Positions 8,100-16,979 of a DNA stretch of 64,000 bases are shown one piece after another. Both the position numbers and the translations under genes were made by a program. Origin of the DNA: Streptomyces sp. NBC_01571. GTDB taxonomy: Bacteria; Actinomycetota; Actinomycetes; Streptomycetales; Streptomycetaceae. The notes beneath the pieces were generated by a model. That model ran no database searches and had not been told where the DNA came from. It worked only from the letters and a program-made list of their open reading frames with translations. Location of the stretch: assembly GCF_026339875.1 (NCBI RefSeq), contig NZ_JAPEPZ010000001.1, positions 992,001 through 1,056,000 on the forward strand, given 5' to 3'. Numbering within the stretch: position 1 is the stretch's first letter; every line of letters starts with the position of its first letter.

Positions 8100-8973
8100 A
8101 GACACCGGGCGGCCCAGTCCCCCGCCCTTACAGGACGTCGGCTTCATCGACGTCCACTACCACGTAGGTCCGGACGCGTATCTGCGCCGCCACACCGCCG
8201 CCACCGCCGGTGCGATCTACGCCGGGCACGGGGGTTGGGTCGTCCTCAAGAACCACCTCGGCTCGACCGCGGCCCAGGCATGGGAGGCCCGCCAACAGGG
8301 GTTGCCCGTCTCCGGCTCGATCGTCCTCAACGCCCTGGCGGGAGGATTCGACGCGCGGGCCGTGGAACAGGCCGTCATCCAGCACGGCGAGGACAGCGGA
8401 CTGCGCCTGATCGTCCATCTGCCCACGGTCACCGGCCGCACTCACCGCAGCCGGCTGACCCGCACCCCCTCCCAGCTCCTCGCCGGGGGCCTGCGCCCGC
8501 TCACCGTCGCCGACGACAGCCGGGTGTTGCGCACGGAGGTCCGTGAGGTCCTGCGCGCCGCACGGGATCTGCCGGTGGTCATCTCCACCGGCCACGCCGA
8601 CGCCCACGAGGTGCGACTCCTGGTCGACGAGGCCGTACGGCTGGACCTGCCACGCCTGATGCTCAACCAGCCCGCCAATCCGATGACCGGGCTGACCTGC
8701 AAGGACCTCGTGGAGGTGGCCGCCGCGGAGCAGGTATGGACGGAGCAGACCGCGCTCACCCGACTTCTCGAATACCAGGACCTGTCCGACTTCACCGACG
8801 TCCTGTCCCTCCTGCCGAGGGTCGTCTACAGCTCCGACCTCGGCCAGCCGTCCCAGATGGACATCGAGCCATGGCTGGAGTGGAGCCGGTCGTCCTTCCA
8901 CCAGGCCGAGTTGACTCCTGAACGGATCGCGGAGATCACCCGCACCGAGCCCCTGAAGATGCTGAGCCTGTGA
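8086..8973 (+). CDS. DUF6282/amidohydrolase-superfamily-like protein
   Basis: A 295-residue protein with an amidohydrolase-like set of metal ligands: DVHYH near residue 24, a lysine in VVLKNH that could bridge two metals, STGHADAHE in the middle and YSSDLGQP near residue 248. I place it in the DUF6282 family from memory of that motif order. Such proteins hydrolyse amide, ester or lactone bonds or, as in ACMSD relatives, decarboxylate. The ATG lies 14 nt inside the RraA-like gene, so the two are coupled. It is the last gene of the operon. The family is poorly characterised and the substrate cannot be named. Confidence 0.7.
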   Translation: MTTTEDTGRPSPPPLQDVGFIDVHYHVGPDAYLRRHTAATAGAIYAGHGGWVVLKNHLGSTAAQAWEARQQGLPVSGSIVLNALAGGFDARAVEQAVIQHGEDSGLRLIVHLPTVTGRTHRSRLTRTPSQLLAGGLRPLTVADDSRVLRTEVREVLRAARDLPVVISTGHADAHEVRLLVDEAVRLDLPRLMLNQPANPMTGLTCKDLVEVAAAEQVWTEQTALTRLLEYQDLSDFTDVLSLLPRVVYSSDLGQPSQMDIEPWLEWSRSSFHQAELTPERIAEITRTEPLKMLSL

Positions 8974-9287
8974 CCGCGCCCCCCGTCCTGCCGGACGTAC
9001 AGGCGGGAGGCCGCCGCCCCCACCACCTGCCAGTGCTGAATGCGACCACACCCTGAAAACGCAGGAGTGGCCGGGCGGCCGGTGGCGGGGGCGGTACGCC
9101 GGAGCGCGTCGCCCCCGGTGGGCGCGCCTCGCCGAAGGGCCCCGCGGGGAACGGCCCTTCGCAGACGGCAGCCGTCTTCGTTCGGCGCGGGAGGTGCCGG
9201 CCGTCTCCCGGGTCCGGTACGGCTCGGCACCGGCCGGGGGACGGGGTCACCGCTCGCGTGTTCCTTCTCCTCGTGCGAGGCGCCGGC
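8974..9287. other. Intergenic stretch, no gene seen
   Basis: This 314-bp GC-rich gap separates the end of the aldolase operon (plus strand) from the DUF397 gene (minus strand), which converge on it. Only short imperfect GC hairpins are visible. They may end transcription, but none has a clear stem plus T-run. Confidence 0.45.
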
Positions 9288-9530
9288 TCAGGTCAGATCG
9301 AACTCGCCCTCGCGGGCCCCCGACACGAACGCGCCCCACTCGGCGGGCGTGAAGATCAAGGAAGGGCTCTCGGCGCGGCCGCTGTTGCGCATCGCGATGA
9401 AGCCCTCGACAAAGGCGATCTGGACGTCACCTCGCCCTCGGCTGCTGGACTGCCACTCGGCGTTGCTCAGGTCCAGCTCAGGCTTGTCCCAGCCCGCGAG
9501 CGGGTGTTGCTCGATGGTGCTCTCGGCCAC
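9288..9530 (-). CDS. DUF397 domain-containing protein
   Basis: An 80-residue DUF397 protein. The diagnostic pattern is present: W..S..S (AEWQSSSRGRGDVQIAFVEG), AMRNSG, and the end LIFTPAEWGAFVSGAREGEFDL. In streptomycetes these small proteins are usually paired with an XRE-type regulator (BldB/WhiJ-like sets) and act in developmental control. No XRE partner gene lies next to this copy, so it is an orphan member. Confidence 0.92.
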   Translation of the reverse strand: MAESTIEQHPLAGWDKPELDLSNAEWQSSSRGRGDVQIAFVEGFIAMRNSGRAESPSLIFTPAEWGAFVSGAREGEFDLT

Positions 9531-9613
9531 GTCCGTGCTCCTCCCGGTTCGTCGTCCGCCGCCAGCCTAGCGATCGGTTCCGGTGGCGGACAGGCCACGT
9601 GAGGGGGACGGTT

Positions 9614-10776
<1,163 letters not shown>

Positions 10777-10780
<4 letters not shown>

Positions 10781-11832
10781 CGCGGATCCCCTTCGAGTAC
10801 GGCGACCAGGTTCTGTTGGAGGCAGGGCCCCGAGGTGGCGTGGGCGAGCGCCCGGTCGGAGGTGCCCCGGTGGATGCGCGCGGCGGCCTCCCCGATGCGG
10901 ACGAGTCCGGCCACCATGACCGGATTGGCCGCGAGCGCTCCGCCGGAGGGGTTGACGTCCACGTCGTCGGCGAGCCGCAGCGCCTTGCGCAGGACGACCT
11001 CCTGCGAGGTGAAGGGCGCGTGCAACTCCGCCGTTTCGACGGGCCGTTCGAAGGCCCCGGCCCGCTCGGCGGCGAGGCGGGCGGACGGGGAGTCGGTCAG
11101 GTCGCGCACGCCGAGGCCGTGGGCCTCGATGCGGTGGTCGATGCCGCGGATCCAGGCGGGCCGCTCGCACAGCTCGCGGGCCCGCTCGCCCGCCGCGAGG
11201 ATCACCGCGGCGGCGCCGTCCCCGACCGGCGGGCAGTCACCGGCCCGCAGGGGACGTACGACGTAGTCGCCCTGGGTCACCGAACCCCGCAGCTGCGCGT
11301 GGGAGTTGGCGGCCGCCGAGGTCCGGCTGCGGGACGCGACACCGGCGAGCGCGTGCTCGTCGGTGTCCCCCGCGTCGATGAGCGCCCGGGCCTGGAGTGC
11401 GGCGAGCGCGACCGAGTCGGGCCACAGGGGCGCGACGTAGTACGGGTCGAGCTGCCGGGTCAGGACGTCCCGTACGGAACCGGGCGACGACTTCCCGTAC
11501 GCGTACACGAGCGCAGTGTCGGCGTCACCGGTGAGGAGCTTCGTCCAGGCCTCGTACAGCGCCCACGCCCCGTCCATCTCCACGTGCGACTCGGAGATCG
11601 GCGGCCAGGCGCCCACCCCGTCGAGCGCCATGGTGAAGGAGAAGGCACGGCCCGCGAGGTAGTCCGTCGAACCGGAGCAGGTGAAGTCGATGTCGCTGGT
11701 CTTCAGGCCGGTCCGGTCCAGGACCTCGTGCAGGACCGGCATGAGCATCTCCACCTCGGAGAGTTCGTCGCTGGAGCGCCGGTGGTCGGTCTGCCCGAAG
11801 GCGACCACGGCGACGTCCCTGATGGGCCGCAT
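10777..11832 (-). CDS. SCP-x-type thiolase-fold protein (Ltp4-like)
   Basis: A 351-residue thiolase-superfamily protein, shorter than biosynthetic thiolases (about 390) and similar in length to M. tuberculosis Rv3522 (ltp4). It begins VAVVAFGQTD, and the active-site Cys position reads ESHVEMDGAWAL, again lacking Cys. The conserved VNPSGGALAANPVMVAG segment is present at the C-terminus. It probably pairs with its neighbour as a heteromer that works with the upstream DUF35 protein on a CoA ester. It abuts the DUF35 stop directly and overlaps the next start, so the three genes are translationally coupled. Confidence 0.83.
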
Positions 11833-12774
11833 CTACAACAGCTCCTTGTACGTCTCGTAGTCCGCGTCGGGTTCACCGGCCGGCCGGTAGTGGTCCGGGT
11901 GACGGCCGTCCCGCGTCCACACCGGCTCCACCCGCAGCCCCATCCGCACCTGGTCGTAGGGGATGCCGCCGATCCGGCCGTGCAGCGCGAGGTCGGCGCC
12001 GTCGAGGGCGATGTGGGCGTAGACGTAGGGCACCTCGATGTCGAGGTTCCTGGCCTTGATGTTGACGATGCAGTACGTGGTGACCGTGCCCCGCGGTCCC
12101 ACCTCGACCTGTTCCGCGGTGGCGACCCCGCAGGTGGGGCACGCGCCCCGGGGCGGGACGTACACCTTGCGGCACAACGGGCAGCGCTCCCCCACGGTGC
12201 GCCGCTCGGAGAGGGCCTCGAGGTAGGCGCTCTGGGCGCGTCCGGGTGAGTACACGTAGTCGAGGCGGGCGGGGGTGACGATGCCGGTCACCATGTCGGC
12301 GAACCGGCCGTCGTGACCGCCGGTTTCGCCCGGATCGCCGTCGTACGGTTCGAAGCAGGCGATGTCCGTGATGGCCCCGGAGCGTTCACCGGCCCAGCGG
12401 ACCCGCACCCGCATGCCGGTGCGCACGGCGTCGGGGCCGGGAGCGTCGAGGGCGTGCAGCAGGGCCGTGTCGGCGCCGTCGAGCCTGACCAGGACCCAGG
12501 CGAACGGGGTGTCGAGGGGCTGGCCCCGGCGCGGGGCGTGGTTCCAGGCCCAGGTGGTGACGGTGCCGGTGGGAGCGACCTCGACCAGGTCGCGGAGCTC
12601 GTCGGCGGTGACGGGGTCGTACTCGACGGGTGGGACGAGCGTCCTGCCGTCGGTGGTCCGCACGCCGAGGACCACCCGCTCGCGCAGTCCGGTGAGGAAC
12701 GCGCTCTGAACGGGGCCGAGCGAACGGGTGAAGGGGAACTCGACGACGAGGGGGGCTTTGAGGACTTCGGGCAT
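11833..12774 (-). CDS. Two-domain DUF35 OB-fold/Zn-ribbon protein (Rv3521-like)
   Basis: A 313-residue protein made of two DUF35-type modules. The C-terminal half keeps the zinc ribbon (CPLCRKVYVPPRGACPTC, residues about 198-215) followed by an OB fold; the N-terminal half has the OB fold (TGTVTTWAWNHAP) but no ribbon cysteines. DUF35 proteins partner thiolase-fold enzymes and are needed for Ltp-type retro-aldolases and MaoC-like hydratases in sterol side-chain breakdown. It stands directly before the two thiolase-like genes in the order of M. tuberculosis Rv3521-Rv3523, 50 bp after the crotonase gene. Confidence 0.87.
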   Translation of the reverse strand: MPEVLKAPLVVEFPFTRSLGPVQSAFLTGLRERVVLGVRTTDGRTLVPPVEYDPVTADELRDLVEVAPTGTVTTWAWNHAPRRGQPLDTPFAWVLVRLDGADTALLHALDAPGPDAVRTGMRVRVRWAGERSGAITDIACFEPYDGDPGETGGHDGRFADMVTGIVTPARLDYVYSPGRAQSAYLEALSERRTVGERCPLCRKVYVPPRGACPTCGVATAEQVEVGPRGTVTTYCIVNIKARNLDIEVPYVYAHIALDGADLALHGRIGGIPYDQVRMGLRVEPVWTRDGRHPDHYRPAGEPDADYETYKELL

Positions 12775-12824
12775 CCCGGATGTCTCCTTCGGGGGTCAGG
12801 CGCGCCCGGGCGGGGGCTCGGGGG

Positions 12825-13625
12825 TCAGACGCGCCGGTAGACGGGTGGGCGCTTCTCGGCGAAGGCGCGGGAACCCTCCTTGGCGTCCGCGGTGTCGAAG
12901 ATCGGCCAGCCGCGCGCGAGTTCGGCGGCGAGGCCGTCGGTCTCGGTCATCCCGGCGGTCTCGTACACGGACGCCTTGACCGCCTCGACGGCGAGCGGGC
13001 CACAGGCGTTGATCTGTTCGGCGATCTCGAGCGCCTTGGCGAGCGCCGTTCCGTCCGGCACGACCTGGCCGACGAGACCGATGCCGGCGGCCTCCGCGGC
13101 CGAGTAGGAGCGCCCTGTCAGCAGCATTTCGAGGGCGTGCGTGCGCGGGATCTGACGTGGCAGTCGCACGGTGGACCCGCCGATCGGGAACAGTCCGCGT
13201 CTGACCTCGAAGAGGCCGAAGAGCGCCGACTCGCCCGCGACACGGATGTCGGTGCCCTGGAGGATCTCGGTACCGCCCGCGACACAGGGTCCCTCGACGG
13301 CGGCGATCACCGGTTTACGGGGGCGGTGATGGCGCAGCATCGCCTTCCAGTGCAGATCGGGGTCGGCTTTCAGCCGGTCCCGGTACCGCTCGCCCGCCAT
13401 GCCCCCACCGGCCAGCGCCTTGAGGTCCATGCCGGCGCAGAAGGCGCCGCCCGCGCCGGTGAGCACGATCGAGCGGACCGCGTCGTCCGCGTCGGCCTCG
13501 GTCCAGCCGTCGTACAGGCCGACCAGCATCGGCAGTGAAAGCGCGTTCTTGGCCTCGGGCCTGTTGAGCGTGAGCACCAGCGTGGCGCCTTCGCGCCGCA
13601 CGGTGAGGTGTTCCGTCCCACCCAT
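12825..13625 (-). CDS. Crotonase-family enoyl-CoA hydratase (EchA19-like)
   Basis: A 266-residue enoyl-CoA hydratase/isomerase. It has the first oxyanion-hole region GAFCAGMDLKAL, then AAVEGPCVAGGTEILQGTDIRVAGESALFGLFEVRRGLFP (split here only for recognition) with a Glu in the second catalytic segment, and the C-terminal DAKEGSRAFAEKRPP. Length and wording are very close to M. tuberculosis EchA19 (Rv3516), which hydrates a sterol side-chain enoyl-CoA. It is the first gene of the minus-strand operon and is divergent from the FadD19-like ligase, sharing a 177-bp promoter region with a clear inverted repeat. Confidence 0.9.
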   Translation of the reverse strand: MGGTEHLTVRREGATLVLTLNRPEAKNALSLPMLVGLYDGWTEADADDAVRSIVLTGAGGAFCAGMDLKALAGGGMAGERYRDRLKADPDLHWKAMLRHHRPRKPVIAAVEGPCVAGGTEILQGTDIRVAGESALFGLFEVRRGLFPIGGSTVRLPRQIPRTHALEMLLTGRSYSAAEAAGIGLVGQVVPDGTALAKALEIAEQINACGPLAVEAVKASVYETAGMTETDGLAAELARGWPIFDTADAKEGSRAFAEKRPPVYRRV

Positions 13626-13689
13626 TGCCGTCCTCCCGTCGCAGGAACGAGAACAGGTTGCAGGAGGCGTGGAGTCAGTACAAGGGTTT

Positions 13690-13706
13690 TCTGACAGACA
13701 GTCAGA
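13690..13706. promoter_or_regulatory. TCTGAC-N5-GTCAGA operator between crotonase and ligase genes
   Basis: TCTGAC, AGACA, GTCAGA form a perfect 6-bp inverted repeat flanked by TTT on both sides, midway between the divergent crotonase and acyl-CoA ligase genes. The same motif with the same spacing recurs at 21782-21798, upstream of the nitronate-monooxygenase operon. Shared spacing and flanks suggest one repressor, probably TetR type, for both. Confidence 0.65.
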
Positions 13707-13802
13707 TTTCTTCTGCGCGGGCCCTTCCCAGTTGCGGCGGGCTTTGCTCTGATGACCGTCGAGCCGAGGGGCGGCCCCGGACGTTCGGCGTCAGGAGGAG
13801 CG

Positions 13803-15473
13803 GTGGAGTACAACCTTGCCGACCTGTTCGAGTCGGTCGTCGACGCGGTCCCCGACCGCGAGGCGCTGGTCTACCTCGACCACCCCGGCACGGGCGCGGA
13901 GCGCCGGCTGACGTACGCGCAACTGGACTCGGCGGCGAACCGCATCGCCCACCACCTGATCGACAGCGGCATCCGCCCCGGCGAGCACCTGGGGCTGCAC
14001 CTGTACAACGGGATCGAGTACGTACAGACCGTGCTGGCCTGCCTGAAGGCGCGGATCGTGCCGGTCAACGTCAACTACCGCTACGTCGAGGAGGAGTTGG
14101 TCTACCTCTATCAGGACGCGGATCTGGTGGCCCTGGTCTTCGACGCGGAGTTCGCCGACCGGGTGACGGCGGCGCTCCCGCGAACCCGGGCGCTGCGCCA
14201 TCTCGTGCGCGTGGGAACACCCGCGTCCGGCGCCGGGACGGCCGGCGCGCGGACCGCTCCCGACACCTCCGCTCCCGCTCCGCCTCCGGCTCCGACCCTC
14301 GTGGACTTCGCGGACGCCGAGGCCGCCGGGTCTCCCGGGCGGGGTTTCCCGGCGCGCTCGGCGGACGACCAGTTCATCATCTACACAGGCGGCACGACCG
14401 GTATGCCCAAGGGCGTCATGTGGCGGCAGGAGGACCTCTTCTTCGCGGGCCTGGGCGGCGGCGCCCCGACGGGTGAGCCGGTCGCGAAGCCGGAGGAGCT
14501 CGCCGAGCGGGTCGCGGCGGGCGGTGAGGGCATCACGTTCTTCCCCACTCCCCCGCTGATGCACGGCACTTCGACACTGACGGCCTTCATCGGGTTCAAC
14601 TTCGGGCAACGGGTGGTGATCCACCGCAAGTTCGTGCCCGAGGAGGTCCTGCGGACGATCGAGCGGGAGAGGGTCACCAGCGTGTCGCTGGTCGGCGACG
14701 CGATGCTGCGACCCCTGGTCGACGCGCTGAAGGGGTCCATGAAGGGCACGGACTGCTCCTCCATGTTCAGCCTGTCGTCGTCCGGCGCCATCATGTCGGA
14801 GACGGTCCGCGCGCAGTTCCAGGCGCTGGTCCCGAACGTGATGCTGCTCAACAACTTCGGCTCCTCGGAGTCCGGCTTCAACGGCACCGCCACTGCCGAC
14901 TCGGGCCCCGAAAGAGGCTTCCGGGTGCGCGTCAATTCCCGTACGCAGGTGGTGGATCCGGCGACCCACGAACCGATCGCCGCCGGTGAGGTCGGACGCA
15001 TCGCGCAGCGCGGCCATGTACCCCTCGGCTACTACAACGACCCCAGGAAGACCGCCGAGACCTTCTTCCACAGGGGCGGCGAGCGGTGGGTGCTGCTCGG
15101 CGACATGGCGACCGTCGACGAGGAGGGCATCGTCACCGTCCTCGGCCGCGGCTCCCAGTGCATCAACACCGGTGGCGAGAAGGTCTACCCGGAGGAGGTC
15201 GAGCAGGCCCTCAAGTCCCATCCGGACGTGTACGACGCCCTGGTCGCCGGGGTGCCGGACGAGAGGTGGGGCAACCACGTGGCGGCGGTCGTGCAGCTGC
15301 GCGAGGGCGCGCGCCGGCCGTCCCTGGAGGACATCCAGGACCACGTCCGGGACCACCTGGCCGGCTACAAGATCCCCCGCCAGCTGGTCATCACGGACGC
15401 CATCCAGCGATCACCCAGCGGCAAGGCCGACTACCGCTGGGCACGCTCGGTGGCCGCGGAGGCCGGCGGCTGA
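13803..15473 (+). CDS. Acyl-CoA synthetase (FadD19-like)
   Basis: A 556-residue AMP-forming acyl-CoA ligase. The P-loop-like motif YTGGTTGMPKGVMWR (residues about 196-210), the SSESGFNG region, the hinge GRGSQCINTGGEKVYPEEVE and the catalytic lysine motif RSPSGKADYRW at the end are all present. It activates a carboxylic acid to the acyl-adenylate and then the CoA ester. Wording and length resemble FadD19 (Rv3515c), which activates branched sterol side chains. GTG 13803 was chosen because AGGAGG precedes it and the residues after it match the family; ATG 13752 upstream has neither. Confidence 0.9.
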   Translation: MEYNLADLFESVVDAVPDREALVYLDHPGTGAERRLTYAQLDSAANRIAHHLIDSGIRPGEHLGLHLYNGIEYVQTVLACLKARIVPVNVNYRYVEEELVYLYQDADLVALVFDAEFADRVTAALPRTRALRHLVRVGTPASGAGTAGARTAPDTSAPAPPPAPTLVDFADAEAAGSPGRGFPARSADDQFIIYTGGTTGMPKGVMWRQEDLFFAGLGGGAPTGEPVAKPEELAERVAAGGEGITFFPTPPLMHGTSTLTAFIGFNFGQRVVIHRKFVPEEVLRTIERERVTSVSLVGDAMLRPLVDALKGSMKGTDCSSMFSLSSSGAIMSETVRAQFQALVPNVMLLNNFGSSESGFNGTATADSGPERGFRVRVNSRTQVVDPATHEPIAAGEVGRIAQRGHVPLGYYNDPRKTAETFFHRGGERWVLLGDMATVDEEGIVTVLGRGSQCINTGGEKVYPEEVEQALKSHPDVYDALVAGVPDERWGNHVAAVVQLREGARRPSLEDIQDHVRDHLAGYKIPRQLVITDAIQRSPSGKADYRWARSVAAEAGG

Positions 15474-15584
15474 GCCCCGCGCGCGACCCTCGCCCGCCGC
15501 ACCTCGCGCACGGGCCCGCGAAGAAACTGGGCGCCGACCCCTTGCACGAGACGGACCGGCCTGAATTACTGATCCCGAACAGCT

Positions 15585-15602
15585 CGACCGAATGATCGGT
15601 CG
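15585..15602. promoter_or_regulatory. CGACCGA-N4-TCGGTCG operator upstream of paaK
   Basis: A perfect 7-bp inverted repeat with a 4-nt spacer (ATGA) lies 36-53 bp before the paaK start, where a promoter would be. Symmetry and position fit a TetR-type (PaaR-like) repressor site. Only this copy was noticed in the window. Confidence 0.55.
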
Positions 15603-15637
15603 CCCGGATTGGTACGGTTGGTGAGGGAGGAGTCCCC

Positions 15638-16942
15638 ATGGCGGATTCCACGGTGTCGAAGGACCTGCTGGACGCGGGAGAGCGGCTGGACGCCGACGCG
15701 CTGCGGGCGTTGCAGGAGGAGCGGCTGCGGGCGTCGTTGCGGCACGCGTACGAGAACGTGCCCTTCTACCGGGAGTCCTTCGACAAGGCGGGCGTACGGC
15801 CGGACGACTGCCGCACCCTGTCCGACCTGGCACGTTTCCCGTTCACGACGAAGGCGGACCTGCGCGAGAACTATCCGTACGGGATGTTCGCCGTGCCCCA
15901 GGAGCGGATCCGCCGCCTGCACGCGTCGAGCGGGACCACCGGGCGCCCCACGGTCGTCGGCTACACGGAAAACGACCTCTCCATGTGGTCCGACATGGTG
16001 GCCCGTTCGATCCGGGCGGCGGGCGGCCGTCCGGGCGACAAGGTGCATGTGGCCTACGGCTACGGGCTGTTCACCGGAGGTCTCGGCGCGCACTACGGCG
16101 CCGAACGGCTCGGCTGTACGGTGATCCCCGCGTCCGGCGGCATGACGGCGCGGCAGGTCCAGCTGATCCAGGACCTGCGCCCCCAGGTCATCATGGTGAC
16201 CCCTTCGTACATGCTCACGCTGCTCGACGAGTTCGAGCGGCAGGGTGTCGACCCGCGCGGCACCTCGCTGCGGGTGGGGGTCTTCGGCGCGGAGCCGTGG
16301 ACGGAGGAGATGCGGCGCGAGATCGAGGAGCGGTTCGCCATCGACGCCGTGGACATCTACGGCCTGTCGGAGGTGGTCGGCCCGGGCGTCGCCCAGGAGT
16401 GCGTGGAGACCAAGGACGGGCTGCACATCTGGGAGGACCACTTCTATCCGGAGGTCGTCGACCCGATCACCGGGGAGGTGCTGCCGGACGGCGCCGAGGG
16501 CGAGCTGGTGTTCACCTCGCTCACCAAGGAGGCCATGCCCGTGATCCGCTACCGGACGCGGGACCTCACCCGGCTGCTGCCCGGCACCGCCCGCGTCTTC
16601 CGCCGGATGGAGAAGATCACCGGGCGCAGCGACGACATGGTGATCCTGCGGGGGGTCAATCTCTTCCCGACGCAGATCGAGGAGATCGTGCTGCGCACGC
16701 CGGGCGTCGCGCCGCACTTCCAGCTCCGGCTGACCCGCGAGGGCCGTCTCGACGCGCTCACCGTACGTGCCGAGGCGCGGCCCGGCGCCACACCCGAACT
16801 CCGCGCCGCGGCCGTGCACTCCATCACGGCGGCCGTGAAGGACGGGATCGGCGTGTCGGTCACCGTCGAGGTCGTCGAGCCGGAGTCGCTGGAGCGGTCC
16901 GTGGGGAAGATCAGGCGGATCGTCGACCTGCGGGAGCGCTGA
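15638..16942 (+). CDS. paaK: Phenylacetate-CoA ligase
   Basis: A 434-residue PaaK-type ligase, the normal length. The N-terminal YENVPFYRE, the adenylate-forming motif HASSGTTGRPTVVGYT (residues about 89-104), YGLSEVVGPGVAQEC, the hinge TGRSDDMVILRGVNLFPTQIEE and the end SVGKIRRI are characteristic. It makes phenylacetyl-CoA from phenylacetate, ATP and CoA, the entry step of aerobic phenylacetate degradation. No paaABCDE ring-oxygenase genes are in the window, so it may act on another aryl acid or supply a distant pathway. A GAGGAG ribosome binding site and an inverted repeat precede it. Confidence 0.9.
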   Translation: MADSTVSKDLLDAGERLDADALRALQEERLRASLRHAYENVPFYRESFDKAGVRPDDCRTLSDLARFPFTTKADLRENYPYGMFAVPQERIRRLHASSGTTGRPTVVGYTENDLSMWSDMVARSIRAAGGRPGDKVHVAYGYGLFTGGLGAHYGAERLGCTVIPASGGMTARQVQLIQDLRPQVIMVTPSYMLTLLDEFERQGVDPRGTSLRVGVFGAEPWTEEMRREIEERFAIDAVDIYGLSEVVGPGVAQECVETKDGLHIWEDHFYPEVVDPITGEVLPDGAEGELVFTSLTKEAMPVIRYRTRDLTRLLPGTARVFRRMEKITGRSDDMVILRGVNLFPTQIEEIVLRTPGVAPHFQLRLTREGRLDALTVRAEARPGATPELRAAAVHSITAAVKDGIGVSVTVEVVEPESLERSVGKIRRIVDLRER

Positions 16943-16953
16943 ATCGTGTCCGC

Positions 16954-16975
16954 CGCCGGACCGCGGGGTCCGGCG
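16954..16975. terminator. Hairpin between convergent paaK and acyl-CoA ligase genes
   Basis: CGCCGGACC, a 4-nt loop (GCGG), then GGTCCGGCG form a perfect 9-bp stem in the 37-bp gap between two convergent genes. The position suggests a bidirectional terminator; there is no T-run, as is common in streptomycetes. Confidence 0.7.
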
Positions 16976-16979
16976 CGGC

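Noticed and set aside
13690..13706. KstR or KstR2 binding site in front of the FadD19-like gene
   Set aside because: The observed TCTGAC-N5-GTCAGA does not resemble the AACnnGTT-type KstR or the CAAG/CTTG-type KstR2 motif as I remember them.
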